Positions 7,645 through 16,361 are shown, counted from the stretch's first letter. The stretch is DNA of 64,000 bases from Lachnospiraceae bacterium (GCA_009911175.1 QXWX01000006.1:1-64000), one strand, 5' to 3'. Numbers and translations are program-made. Notes: generated by a model from the letters alone, not told the origin.

Positions 7645-7922
7645 ATGAAAATTTATTCGGCAAACAATAATCTTACGAAAGTAATCTCTTCTAACCCGGT
7701 ATTTTCAGCTCAAAAGCAAAAGAAAGGCATCACCCTTCCGACAAAAAACGGACAGATCAGACAAGATAATGGCGGACTATTCCCGGCTGCAGGGCGGGTA
7801 TTTAATCGACGCCGTATTTAGAATGATTGATCTTTATGGCGCGGAAGATGTATATGATGAATGCTCTTAAGGACAGGAAAGACGATTTCCCGAATTTATA
7901 TGAAATTTACTTTGCAGAATAA
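7645..7922 (+). pseudogene. Decayed small gene of unknown family
   Basis: A strong site (agggaggg) precedes ATG 7645, which opens MKIYSANNNLTKVISSNPVF and stops at 7821. Two other frames continue the coding sense: KIMADYSRLQGGYLIDAVFR to a stop near 7870, then MNALKDRKDDFPNLYEIYFA to a stop at 7920-7922. Joined by two frameshifts these would give a soluble protein of about 90 residues. I do not recognise the family. The good ribosome site and the coding-like blocks suggest a once real gene that has lost frame. Confidence 0.5.
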
Positions 7923-7974
7923 ATTCCCGACAGCCCATCGCTGCCCCGCAGGAATAAACATATTCCCCCTGTAC

Positions 7975-8002
7975 GGTTGGATGATCTAAAGATCATCCAA
8001 CC
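7975..8002. terminator. Perfect 12-base inverted repeat downstream of the sensor kinase
   Basis: Arms ggttggatgatc and gatcatccaacc flank a taaa loop, 15 bases past the end of the minus-strand sensor kinase. There is no strong T-run. The left flank cctgtacggttg is shared with the long hairpin at 34420-34512. Confidence 0.6.
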
Positions 8003-8016
8003 TGCGCATCCATTCG

Positions 8017-9144
8017 TCAAGCTGTCCTGGGCAGGCAGACCGTGATTGTGACCGAATGTCCGCCGCTTTCCGCGTGTATGGAACCGCCGTGCAGGAGGAT
8101 GATCTCCTTTGCGATCGCCAGCCCCAGGCCCGTGCCGCCGGTGTCGGAGACGCGGGCCTTATCCAGCCGGTAAAATTTATCAAAGAGCAGGGAGAGCTTT
8201 TCCGCGGGAATGTGGTCCCCCTGGTTTTGGAAGGAAACGCGGACCTGTTCGGCCGTTTCTTCGGCTGAGATTGTGATTTCGGTTTTCGGGTCGCTGTATG
8301 CCGCCGCATTTCTTAAAATATTGCCAAATACTCTGACCAGCTTATCTGGGTCGGCGCGGACAGTCAGATTTTCATCCATATTTAACACAACGGAATTGCC
8401 GTGGGGAGCGAAGACCGGGGAAAGCTCGTCGGACAGCTGGACAAGCAGATAGTACAGATCGACGGGTTCCTTTGCCAGTTGGATCTGCCTGGAATTGTAG
8501 CGGGTGATCTCAAAAAATTCATTGATCATTTCTTCCAGCCGATAGGCCTTGTCCAGTGTGATATGCACATTCTTCGCGCGCTCGGCGGCAGACATATCCG
8601 GATCTTCGTCCAGAAGATTCAGATACCCGATCACGGAGGTCAGGGGAGTGCGGATGTCATGGGCAAGATACATTACCAACTCGTCTTTCCGCTGTTCCGC
8701 AAGCGCAGTTTCCTGCTTCTGCCGCGTCAGTGTCTGCTTGACTGCGTTCAGCTTTTTTTCAAAGGGAAGCATTTCCGCCGATAAATGGATTTGTGCCGTA
8801 TCTTCTGCCAGCAGGGCGTCGATCCCCTGATTGACTTCTTTAAAATATCGGGTGATCCACCGGAATAAGCGCCAGAGCAGCACAACAAATAGAAAAATGA
8901 TCGCCGCCGCGAAAAAGATTTCCTTGTAGCCTCTGAAATAATTGTGATAGATATAGAAAGCCTGCTCATATTCGAGCGTTGTAAATGTCACCAATAGAGT
9001 GATGACCAGGTTTCCGCCCCGCTGTTTCCAGAGGAACAGATACAGCAGGATCACGGCCGCAACGGAAAGAAGCGCGTTTACGCAGAAACGTTCCATGAGT
9101 TTTGACTGAAATTCAGAATATTCTCCTCTGTTGTTAGCCTTCAA
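8017..9144 (-). CDS. Sensor histidine kinase, VanS-like
   Basis: A 375-residue inner-membrane kinase with two helices (about 21-39 and 76-92), a HAMP-like linker, a HisKA domain with His162 in HDIRTPLTSVIGYLNLL, and an HATPase domain with N box RVFGNILRNAAAYS and G box DTGGTGLGLAIAKEI. The extracytoplasmic loop is only about 35 residues, as in VanS-type kinases that sense wall stress. The start is taken as TTG 9144, overlapping the regulator stop by 11 bases; an in-frame ATG further in (MERFCVN) would remove 16 residues. It pairs with the regulator just upstream. The likely target is the wall peptidase gene at 6431-7258, but that is inference from position. Confidence 0.85.
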   Translation of the reverse strand: MKANNRGEYSEFQSKLMERFCVNALLSVAAVILLYLFLWKQRGGNLVITLLVTFTTLEYEQAFYIYHNYFRGYKEIFFAAAIIFLFVVLLWRLFRWITRYFKEVNQGIDALLAEDTAQIHLSAEMLPFEKKLNAVKQTLTRQKQETALAEQRKDELVMYLAHDIRTPLTSVIGYLNLLDEDPDMSAAERAKNVHITLDKAYRLEEMINEFFEITRYNSRQIQLAKEPVDLYYLLVQLSDELSPVFAPHGNSVVLNMDENLTVRADPDKLVRVFGNILRNAAAYSDPKTEITISAEETAEQVRVSFQNQGDHIPAEKLSLLFDKFYRLDKARVSDTGGTGLGLAIAKEIILLHGGSIHAESGGHSVTITVCLPRTA

Positions 9145-9832
9145 TTTTATACCCCACCCCCCATATCGTTTTGATATATTTTGGTTTACTCAAGGTGTCG
9201 TTCATTTTTTCGCGCAGATGGCGGATATGCACGGTGATCGTATTGTTGGATTTGCTGTAATACTCGTCCTTCCAGATCTGATGAAACAGTTCTTCCGCGC
9301 TGATCACGCGCCCTTTGTTTTCCAGGAGGATGCGTAAAATGGAAAATTCGGTCGGGGTCAGTGTGAGCGGCTTTTCATTTAAAAAGCATTCGTAGGTGTC
9401 AGGTTTCATCACCAGGCCGGAGTGAGTGAGCAGATCCTGTTCGTCCTCCGAATGGGCCGGGTTGTACTTTTTGTACCGGCGCAGCTGGGACTTCACCCTT
9501 GCGATCAATTCCAGGGGACGGAAAGGCTTTGTGATGTAATCGTCCGCTCCGAGCGTCAGCCCCTTGACCTGGTCCATCTCACCGTCCTTGGCGGTCAGCA
9601 TGATGACCGGATAGGTGTACTTTGCCCGGATTTTTTGGCACAATGTAAATCCGTCGATCTCCGGAAGCATGATATCCAGGATCGCAAGATCCAGCTCAGT
9701 GGTATTGATGCACTCGAGGGCTTCCTTCGCGGAGTAAAATTTAAAGACCGTGTAGTCTTCGCTGTTCAGATACACTTCAATTAAATCAGCGATTTCGGCC
9801 TCGTCGTCAACAATCAGTATTTTGTCAGACAT
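9134..9832 (-). CDS. OmpR-family response regulator, VanR-like
   Basis: A 232-residue regulator with an N-terminal receiver domain (acidic pair DDE at 9-11, phosphoacceptor Asp53 in LAILDIMLPEIDG, Lys in the GADDYITKPF loop) and a C-terminal winged helix (ILRILLENKGRVISAEELF, then NTITVHIRHLREKMND). It overlaps the following kinase gene, so the two are translationally coupled. The kinase and regulator resemble VanS/VanR in the order, size and HDIRTPLTS motif. The upstream gaaggttttccc region supplies a weak ribosome binding site. No neighbouring ligase genes support resistance. Confidence 0.9.
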   Translation of the reverse strand: MSDKILIVDDEAEIADLIEVYLNSEDYTVFKFYSAKEALECINTTELDLAILDIMLPEIDGFTLCQKIRAKYTYPVIMLTAKDGEMDQVKGLTLGADDYITKPFRPLELIARVKSQLRRYKKYNPAHSEDEQDLLTHSGLVMKPDTYECFLNEKPLTLTPTEFSILRILLENKGRVISAEELFHQIWKDEYYSKSNNTITVHIRHLREKMNDTLSKPKYIKTIWGVGYKIEG

Positions 9833-9905
9833 GGGAAAACCTTCCTTTCTGTGTTTTTTCAGCGCAATTCAGCATGGTTTAACTTTTACGGCACGGATCT
9901 GATTA

Positions 9906-10673
9906 TCAATAAGTAATATTCTTCGCGCGGATGATATTATATTTGATGATTGAGGTATTGATATATTCATTAGCATACAGGATCGGGCTGTCGCTGGTAT
10001 CGTAGTTGATGCCCTTCAAGTACAGCAGCGGCATGTCCGGCAGTTCCCGGAGCTCCGCGTACCCGGACAGACCTTCCATCGCGGAGGACATGATCGTATC
10101 GATCTCCACCTTGTCCCATTCGCATTTTTTTCCGGATACATGATAAATGTATTTGAATACGGAATCCTCGTACCTGCTGAACTCCCGGAAAGACGCCTCG
10201 TCCCCCACCTGGGAGGCGCTGAAATAATCCCGGCAGAATACGCAGAACTGCCCGTCCGCCAGAAATATTTTCTCGGCGATCACAAGCTCCTCGTCTTCTT
10301 TCATATGAAGGAGCCCGCAGATCGCTTCATCCCGGGGGATTTTTTTGATGTCTCCCAGCTTGACCGACGGCTCATAACCGCTGTTCCGGATCATCTGCGA
10401 AAATTCCATGCAGGGGTTAAAGTGAACCTTGATGTTCAGGGAATCTACGTTGACAAAGGTGCCTCGCCCCTGCCTGCGGAAAATGAGCCCTTCCGCTGCC
10501 AGGTCGTTGAGCGCCTGGCGGATCGTAATGCGGCTGACGCCGATGATCTCGGCAAGACGTTCCTCTCTGGGAAGCTTGTTGTCTTTCTGCAGATCCATGG
10601 TGCCGATATATTTCTGAATCTCAAACCTGGCCCGGTCGGACAGGGAAAACGCGTTTAGCTTATAGTTGGACAT
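9906..10673 (-). CDS. GntR-family regulator, HutC/UTRA subfamily
   Basis: A 255-residue regulator. Residues ~10-75 form a GntR winged helix (ARFEIQKYIG, then RLAEIIGVSRITIRQALNDL with RQGRGTFV as the wing), and the rest is a UTRA ligand-binding domain (ISFS-like strands, LLYLKGINYDTSDSPILYAN). ATG 10673 is preferred because aaggag lies seven bases upstream; a longer reading to 10709 would add residues without a site. It is followed in transcription direction by no further gene, and it lies downstream of the NCS1 permease gene on the same strand, so its likely ligand is a nucleobase, its nucleoside or a derivative. UTRA regulators commonly repress the neighbouring transporter operon. Confidence 0.85.
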   Translation of the reverse strand: MSNYKLNAFSLSDRARFEIQKYIGTMDLQKDNKLPREERLAEIIGVSRITIRQALNDLAAEGLIFRRQGRGTFVNVDSLNIKVHFNPCMEFSQMIRNSGYEPSVKLGDIKKIPRDEAICGLLHMKEDEELVIAEKIFLADGQFCVFCRDYFSASQVGDEASFREFSRYEDSVFKYIYHVSGKKCEWDKVEIDTIMSSAMEGLSGYAELRELPDMPLLYLKGINYDTSDSPILYANEYINTSIIKYNIIRAKNITY

Positions 10674-10863
10674 ACAGATCTCCTTTTCATAATGTACATT
10701 TGACTCCAAGCATAAAGGATAAGCGGGAATCTGTCAATATAAGTGTGGACCTGTGTGTAAAAAAACGCGCACCCGGATGCGTGCGCGTTTTTGTATTCTA
10801 CAGCGTTATTATTTATAATGCCTTGCGTTATGCCGCAATGCATCCGGCCGATAAAGCTGTGAT

Positions 10864-11031
10864 TTACGGCTGCCATGAAGAAAACGCATATGTCATGACA
10901 AACAGGCTGACGATCAGCAATACATTTCCTGCCATGATCAGCGCGGGCACGGAACAGAGACAGGCCATAAAGGAACCGATTCCCATGATGATCGTTCCGA
11001 TCAGAGCTGCCAGTTTATATTTTCCCATCAT
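10864..11031 (-). CDS. Small two-helix membrane protein in the nucleobase locus
   Basis: A strong site (aaggag) four bases upstream sets ATG 11031 (a second ATG follows at once). The 55-residue product starts MMGKYKLAALIGTIIMGIGS and ends FVMTYAFSSWQP, with two hydrophobic helices separated by a short polar turn containing MAGN. It lies 10 bases after the NCS1 permease gene on the same strand, so it is probably co-transcribed with it. I do not recognise a named family. Position and size suggest a subunit or stabiliser of the permease, but that is inference only. Confidence 0.6.
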   Translation of the reverse strand: MMGKYKLAALIGTIIMGIGSFMACLCSVPALIMAGNVLLIVSLFVMTYAFSSWQP

Positions 11032-11041
11032 AATCTCCTTC

Positions 11042-12310
11042 CTACTGTGCGACTTGTTTCTTCGTTACTTTCATCAGGATCGGATAGAGCGCGCCGCCGA
11101 TGATCAGGCCTTTGAGCGCAGGCAGTCCGAACGGGATCAGGTAGACTCCGGCAAGCGCGATCGCCCAGGTCAGCCATGAAACCGCGTTAAACCGCGCAAA
11201 TTTTACACTGCCCAGATCCTTGTACTCTCCCTTGTGGATGATGAAGTAATCTGCAAGGATGATGCCTGGAAGCGGAGGTACGATGGTTCCCAGCAGGTCC
11301 AGGAAGGAAAACAGAAATCCGACCTGGTAGGGCCTGTACAGTGTAGCAAGCGCGGAGATGGCAAGCAGTACCACAATAATCTTCTGACGGTCCATGTGAA
11401 ATGCATTGGACAGGTTCAGGGATGTGGAATACAGGTTCGACGCATTTGTGGTAAAAATGTTGGTTGTCATCAGGATCAGGCACGGAACCAGAAGACCCAT
11501 GGACAGCAGCACATTTGTCAGGTCGCTGTCGCCTACCGCAACGGAGGTGATGGTCCCGCAGAGGATCATGAAAATATTTCCGCCAAGCAGTCCGGTCAGG
11601 GTCGCCGCGATGGCTTCCTTTGTGGATTTCGCATAGCGCATGATGTCCGCGATGCAGGTGGAGGTGGGCAGGATCCAGGTTCCGATCACGACGGTGATCC
11701 CGCTGGATAACGTAATGTGCCCCTCCGGTGTATAACTCCAAAGCCCGTCCAGACCGATCATGCCTACGGCACGGATGGAGGTGGCCATCGACAGGAAGAT
11801 GATCGCGGGGATCGCGATGTATCCCAGGATGCTGATGGCTTTGATCCCCTTCATTGCAAAGATTCCCATCACTACCGCGCTGACTGCCATGCAGATCAGC
11901 TCCGCAATGTCTCCGAAGCCGAATGCCTGCGCGATAAAATGTCCGTAGGTAGCGGCCTGAATGGTGTACCAGCCGATATTTACGATGGGCACAAACATAG
12001 ACGCGATTCGGGAGCCCTTTTCTCCGAAGCTGTAGCGTGTCATCAGCGCAAAGGTCAGTCCGGTCTTGCTGGCGATGATGCTGACCAGGATCGCGATAGC
12101 GCTCAGGAAGACATTTCCCAGGAGGACCGCAACCAGGATCATTTTAAAATCCAGCCCGGCGGAAAGCCCGCCCCCTGCCATCATGCTGGTGATGACAAAT
12201 ACGAAGCCGGTCCAGACGATGGTCAGGCTGAAATAACTTTTCCGTTCACTCTCCGGTACGGCGGAGAGCGAAAATTCGGTATCTTGTTGTTGTGCTTGAT
12301 TTTTTTCCAT
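11042..12310 (-). CDS. NCS1-family nucleobase permease (CodB-like)
   Basis: A 422-residue integral membrane transporter of the NCS1 family (cytosine, purine, allantoin carriers). It shows about 12 hydrophobic segments, the early TGFVFVITSMMAGGGLSAGL helix and the conserved FSFGEKGSR segment after TM3. Members take up nucleobases with a proton or sodium. Substrate cannot be fixed from sequence alone; the adjacent upstream deaminase gene and the GntR regulator favour a purine or pyrimidine base. The ribosome site aaggagatac lies before ATG 12310. A dispersed palindromic repeat fills the gap to the upstream deaminase. Confidence 0.88.
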   Translation of the reverse strand: MEKNQAQQQDTEFSLSAVPESERKSYFSLTIVWTGFVFVITSMMAGGGLSAGLDFKMILVAVLLGNVFLSAIAILVSIIASKTGLTFALMTRYSFGEKGSRIASMFVPIVNIGWYTIQAATYGHFIAQAFGFGDIAELICMAVSAVVMGIFAMKGIKAISILGYIAIPAIIFLSMATSIRAVGMIGLDGLWSYTPEGHITLSSGITVVIGTWILPTSTCIADIMRYAKSTKEAIAATLTGLLGGNIFMILCGTITSVAVGDSDLTNVLLSMGLLVPCLILMTTNIFTTNASNLYSTSLNLSNAFHMDRQKIIVVLLAISALATLYRPYQVGFLFSFLDLLGTIVPPLPGIILADYFIIHKGEYKDLGSVKFARFNAVSWLTWAIALAGVYLIPFGLPALKGLIIGGALYPILMKVTKKQVAQ

Positions 12311-12326
12311 TTGTATCTCCTTATTT

Positions 12327-12407
12327 TATACCTTGTAAAACGGCCGGATGGCCATAATGGGATGCCCTTGGGTATACCTTGTAAAACGGCCGAATGGCAT
12401 ACGCAGA
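12327..12407. repeat. Dispersed palindromic repeat, one full and one partial copy
   Basis: The full copy (12327-12376) reads from tataccttgtaaaacggcc to gcccttgggtata and contains the inverted core ggccggatggcc; a truncated copy with the same first 20 bases starts at 12373. Related copies occur at 44358-44407 (full), 41796-41837 (in the MATE gene end) and 59697-59718 (partial). Confidence 0.8.
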
Positions 12408-12439
12408 ACTCTCCGGGGAGAGCTTCGCGCGGCGGACGG

Positions 12440-12922
12440 CTATTGATTCCAGTATCCCTCGTGTACTTCTGCGGCCAGCGGAGCGATCTCCGGGAAAGGT
12501 CCGACCACCTGGATGTCCTTCTGTCCCTTTGCAAAGACCTCTCTGCAGGGAAGGTCGAAGGTGGGATTCTGCTCATCGGAGCCGGTCAGGGAAAGCAGCT
12601 CTCGTTCGGTCATGGCATAGACGACCCGTCCGATATTGCCCCAGTAAATGGCCCCGGAGCACATGGCGCAGGGCTCTGCGGTGGAGTACAGCGTGCAGTT
12701 CCATAAGAAATCCTTTTCATACAGAACGGAGGCACGTTCGACCAGCTGCGTTTCCGCATGGCCGGTACATTTCTTTGTGGAGATCTCCACATTCTCCTGC
12801 TCCAGCAGGATATTGCCCTCCGCGTCCACCAGGATCGCCCCGAAGGGGGTATTGCCTGCTTCCCGGGAGCGTTTTGAGATTTCGATGCAGCGTTTCAGAT
12901 AGTATTCGTGTTCTTTGTACAT
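12440..12922 (-). CDS. Nucleoside/nucleobase deaminase (cytidine-deaminase superfamily)
   Basis: A 160-residue zinc deaminase of the CDA superfamily, close in plan to guanine deaminase and tRNA-adenosine-type enzymes. The zinc motif is CTGHAETQL and PCAMCSGAIYWGNIGRVVY, giving one His and two Cys ligands with Glu as proton shuttle. Start choice: ATG 12922 (MYKEHEYYLK) has gagg about seven bases upstream; in-frame alternatives further up lack good spacing. It is the first gene of a minus-strand set leading to the NCS1 permease, so the pair would import and deaminate a base. Guanine is a reasonable guess but adenine or cytosine derivatives are not excluded. Confidence 0.85.
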   Translation of the reverse strand: MYKEHEYYLKRCIEISKRSREAGNTPFGAILVDAEGNILLEQENVEISTKKCTGHAETQLVERASVLYEKDFLWNCTLYSTAEPCAMCSGAIYWGNIGRVVYAMTERELLSLTGSDEQNPTFDLPCREVFAKGQKDIQVVGPFPEIAPLAAEVHEGYWNQ

Positions 12923-13096
12923 GATGTTCCTCATTCCTTTCTTTTGACCTGTATCTTCCATATGTGTGAAAAGAGTAATATGTAATAGGTATTACCTTAA
13001 GAAAATTGTAGCATAAAAATAAATTATTGTAAATGCGTCAATATAGACAATAAAAATGTAAAAAAAACAGCACATTGCACAAAGGGAGTGAGATGA

Positions 13097-13180
13097 ATGT
13101 TATCAGCATCCATCCTCCTCGTCCTTCGTTACTGCTCACACCCTGACCGGGCGCTCACAGTAACCGTCCTTCTTTTTTGA
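13097..13180 (+). CDS. Possible 27-residue leader or hydrophobic peptide
   Basis: In the 495-base gap 12962-13457 the site aaagggag precedes overlapping starts at 13093 (MNVISIHPPRPSLLLTP) and 13097 (MLSASILLVLRYCSHPDRAL). Inverted pieces gttactg and cagtaac lie inside the second frame. This could be a leader peptide with an attenuator, but no adjacent gene supports it. A candidate promoter (tagaca, 17 bases, taaaat at 13205-13233) lies further downstream. The rest of the gap shows nothing I can name. Confidence 0.25.
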   Translation: MLSASILLVLRYCSHPDRALTVTVLLF

Positions 13181-13457
13181 TCAGCAGCCGGCTGTCTCTG
13201 TACCTAGACAAAATATAAACTTTAATGTAAAATATAACGATGACAAAACTTTGATATATATATTTAATACTGTATCAAATCCCGACATTTTGTATTTTTA
13301 TATCCTTTTCGAGGTATCGCTATGGAAGACAAATATCATAATTTAAAAGATATAAGCTATCTCATGATTGTACGAAGATAGAAATAAGAATAAAGAACGT
13401 CATTAGAGAACCGCGGAGCCGAGAAATTTTACCAGCGATTCAGGGACAGGTGAAAAG

Positions 13458-14042
13458 ATGCTGTACGATAAAGACATCCGTGAGCCGCTTTTTGATTTTC
13501 TGGAAGCGTATTACGGTAAAATGAGGATTTTGGAGGAGAAGCAGATGGGAAGGTCACGGGCGGATATCGTGATGGTCCTTCCGTCTGCGCTTGTGGGGAT
13601 CGAGATCAAGAGCGACGCGGACACCTATGCCAGGCTTACGCGGCAGGTGAAGGATTATGATCAGTATTTTGACTATAATTATGTGGCGGCGGGGGTAAGC
13701 CATGCCATGCATATTGAGGAGCATGTTCCAGAGTGGTGGGGGATCATCACCGTGGAGCAGGTGGACGGGGAGGCGGACTTTTATATCTTGCGCAGGCCGA
13801 AGGAGAATCCGAAGGTGAACCGGAAGAAGCAGCTGAGCCTTCTGTGGCGGCCGGAGCTGGCGCACATCCAGGAGCTGAACCGTCTGCCCGGATACCGGCA
13901 GCGGAGCAAGCAGTTTGTGACAGAGAAGATCCTGCTCGGCGTCCCGGAGGAGATCCTGCGCAGGCAGGTCAGCGAGGAGCTGTTCGAGCGGGATTATACA
14001 CGGATCGCGGAGACCATTCTGGAGTATAAGAGAGGGCGGTAG
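13458..14042 (+). CDS. Sce7726-like PD-(D/E)XK-type protein
   Basis: A 194-residue protein whose central segment (about 30-60) reads RSRADIVMVLPSALVGIEIK SDADT, followed by RLTRQVKDYDQYFDYNY. The ADIV...EIKSD pattern matches the PD-(D/E)XK nuclease core of sce7726-family proteins: Asp, then Glu-x-Lys on the next strand. The C-terminal half is charged and helical with many Arg and Glu. Members are often in variable genome regions and their function is unsettled; some are suspected defence nucleases. ATG 13458 follows caggtg. The downstream neighbour is the broken AAA-ATPase gene 18 bases away, itself ending in a PD-(D/E)XK domain. Confidence 0.7.
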   Translation: MLYDKDIREPLFDFLEAYYGKMRILEEKQMGRSRADIVMVLPSALVGIEIKSDADTYARLTRQVKDYDQYFDYNYVAAGVSHAMHIEEHVPEWWGIITVEQVDGEADFYILRRPKENPKVNRKKQLSLLWRPELAHIQELNRLPGYRQRSKQFVTEKILLGVPEEILRRQVSEELFERDYTRIAETILEYKRGR

Positions 14043-14059
14043 GTGATCAGGATTCGTTT

Positions 14060-15117
14060 TGGAAGGTTTCTTCCAGGGCAGGAAGATCAGTGCGCATGAC
14101 AGCTTCCGGAGGCGTTTGAACCGATATGATGTGATACGCATTGATGTGCAGTGGTGCCTCACCAGTGTAAAATCCGGGGATAAAACGGTTTCCTATATTG
14201 AAAAAAATGTGATCGAAGAATTGCGGGGACTGTTTAAAGGGGCAAATTCAACGGAGCTTATCCATCTCGCGTATCTGACAGGGATTTTGCCATCAAGAAG
14301 ATCCGTACACAGTCCGCCTTAAATGATTTTGATGAATTTACCATGCTGGACGCAAAAATATTTGCGCCATATATTGGATTTACGGAAGAAGAGGTAAAAA
14401 GTCTGTGTAGCCGGTACGGAAGGGATTTTGAAGAGACGAAATGCTGGTATGACGGTTATCTCCTTGGAAAGGAGCATGTATATAATCCAAAAGCAGTTCT
14501 GGGCTGTATGATGTGGGGGGAGTTCCGGAGCTACTGGTCCATGACCGGAACCTTTGAATCCATCCGGCCATTGATCAATATGGATTTTGACGGGCTGAGA
14601 ACGGCTGTGATCACGATGCTGGCCGGCGAGTCTGTGAGGGTAAAAACGACGTCTTATCAAAATGATATGGTGACCTTCCGGAATAAGGATGAAGTCGGAG
14701 GAACTGTTGGATGCGACCCTGGAAATGGATTGCGCGGCCGTAGCGGATATCATTGAGGAGATCCACATGGGTTATGCCTCGAATATCCAGTATAATAATG
14801 AAAATTCCCTGAGCAGCGTGCTGAGCATCGCGTACCTTGGAGCTATGAACTATTATTTCAAGCCGGTCAGGGAGCTCCCGGCAGGGCGGGGATTCGCAGA
14901 TATGGTGTTCCTGCCGCGGAAGGAATATCCGGAGCTGCCGGCATTGCTGGTTGAGCTGAAATGGAACAAGTCAGCGGATGCGGCCATCAGCCAGATCAAG
15001 GACAGGAAGTATGCCGCGGCATTGGAGCAGTATACGGGTGAGATCCTTTTGGTGGGGATCAATTATTCAAAAAAGGATACCAGACACCAGTGCCTGATTG
15101 AGAAATACAGTATATAG
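14060..15117 (+). pseudogene. AAA-ATPase-like / PD-(D/E)XK protein, internally deleted and frameshifted
   Basis: Several frames give pieces of one AAA-ATPase-like protein (the DUF1703 type, with C-terminal nuclease domain). In order: FQGRKISAHDSFRRRLNRYD, RIDVQWCLTSVKSGDKTV and LIHLAYLTGIL; then FDEFTMLDAKIFAPYIGFTE with CWYDGYLLGKEHVYNP and YWSMTGTFESIRPLI; then from 14689 YNNENSLSSVLSIAYLGAMN and GFADMVFLPRKE with LLVELKWNKSADAAISQIKD. The N-terminal Walker A part and the Walker B region are missing, and at least two frame changes occur (near 14290 and 14700). The nuclease core (D..ELKW) is still readable. An intact relative is at 49123-50724. Confidence 0.75.
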
Positions 15118-15234
15118 AAGAGAAGCATGCGGATATCGTAAGACGTATTTTGATATCCGCGTGCTTCGTCATTTGAGGCCGTTCCGGCGTGGCGGCGACG
15201 CTGGCAGAGAAGCAGAACCAATCCGCTTGCTTTG

Positions 15235-16251
15235 TTATGTCAGGCTTTTCCGGCGTCCCAGCGACACACACGCGTACAGCAGGAACCATACCGCGCAGTG
15301 CGCCGCCAGGACTGCCAGCTCATTTCCCAGGCTGCCGCTTCCATTCAGGAGCTTCATCAGTCCATAGAAGGTGGCGCTGGAGGGCAGCAGATAGGTCAGC
15401 GCGCGCAGGGCTCCGCCGGCCGGGAGGAGCAGGTAGAACAGGATGGGCGGGGCGAGGAAGAGGATCATGACGAGCTTGATGTACATGATCCCCACCATCA
15501 GGCTTTCGGAAAAGCCTGCGATAAAAAGTCCGCTCAGAGCCGCGATAAATGCGGACAGGAGGATCAGAAGCAGCAGAGGAACGAGCTGCCCGGCGGTAAG
15601 CCTCATGCAGATGAGGGCGGTGACGGCGGCGGAAATGGTTCCGCCGAGGAAGCCGACGGTGAGCTTCTGCAGGGTGTACCGGGCCTTCGTCAGGGGCAGG
15701 ACCTGGTTGATGTTGAGGATCCCGTCCTCCTTCTCACTGATGATATTCATGGCGTTGAAGGTGCAGCCCATGAACATGGCCGTGACCATGGTGATCACGA
15801 TCAGAAGGTGCTTCATCATGTCATTGTCCGCTGCGGAGGGCAGCCGTGTGACCTCGTACCGGGCCATCAGGCTGCGGTCCGCGTAAAGCCTGGGGAGCAG
15901 GTCCGCCGTGATCGCCGTTCTCGTCATTTCATCGCCGGCCCGGATGGCCCGGATGCCGGAGCCGTCGGACAGGACTCCGATGGTCTGTGTGGAAGGCTCC
16001 CTGACGGCCGCTTCCAGGCTTCTCAGGGTGTCGTATGCCGTGACGGCACCGTGCTTTTGGAGCCATGCGGCGGCTTCCGGGGCCAGGTCATCCTGCAGGA
16101 CGCCGAAGGAGGGCTCCGCTGCGGAGGACAGGTTCAGATCCGACAGGAGATTCAGCGCCAGCCCCACCGCGATGGGCAGCAAAAATGTCAGGATGCACAG
16201 CTTGTCGCGGCGGACGGCTTTTAATTGATATTTCAGGGCATTCCAGTTCAT
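15235..16251 (-). CDS. ABC-2 type transporter permease
   Basis: A 338-residue membrane protein with one N-terminal helix (ILTFLLPIAVGLALNLL), a ~140-residue extracytoplasmic domain and five C-terminal helices, the layout of ABC-2 export permeases. NIISEKEDGILNINQVLPLTKARY just before the helices is the conserved cytoplasmic coupling segment. It is the last gene of a minus-strand operon with a second permease and an ATPase, so the pair of different permeases would form a heterodimeric exporter of unknown substrate (lipid-like molecules, peptides or drugs are typical). A ribosome site (aaggagg-like, gaggaatcac) lies before ATG 16251. Confidence 0.82.
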   Translation of the reverse strand: MNWNALKYQLKAVRRDKLCILTFLLPIAVGLALNLLSDLNLSSAAEPSFGVLQDDLAPEAAAWLQKHGAVTAYDTLRSLEAAVREPSTQTIGVLSDGSGIRAIRAGDEMTRTAITADLLPRLYADRSLMARYEVTRLPSAADNDMMKHLLIVITMVTAMFMGCTFNAMNIISEKEDGILNINQVLPLTKARYTLQKLTVGFLGGTISAAVTALICMRLTAGQLVPLLLLILLSAFIAALSGLFIAGFSESLMVGIMYIKLVMILFLAPPILFYLLLPAGGALRALTYLLPSSATFYGLMKLLNGSGSLGNELAVLAAHCAVWFLLYACVSLGRRKSLT

Positions 16252-16293
16252 GGTTTGTGATTCCTCCTTTTTTCATCTCTTAGGGTCTAATTT

Positions 16294-16312
16294 CCCGCCG
16301 CTTGCGGCGGGG
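16294..16312. repeat. GC-rich hairpin between the two permease genes
   Basis: Arms cccgccgc and gcggcggg around a short loop lie in the 110-base gap between the two permease genes. It may be an intra-operon attenuator or mRNA-stabilising hairpin; no T-run follows. Confidence 0.5.
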
Positions 16313-16361
16313 GAGTTCATTTTGATATATGCCCGTGCCGCGGGGGAGATGGAACGGATCC

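Noticed and set aside
6431..9832. Vancomycin resistance cluster
   Set aside because: Only VanR/S-like and VanY-like genes; no VanH, D-Ala-D-Lac ligase or VanX.
15232..16224. Long plus-strand open frames opposite the ABC-2 permease genes
   Set aside because: They mirror real genes on the minus strand, have highly polar low-complexity residues and no ribosome sites.
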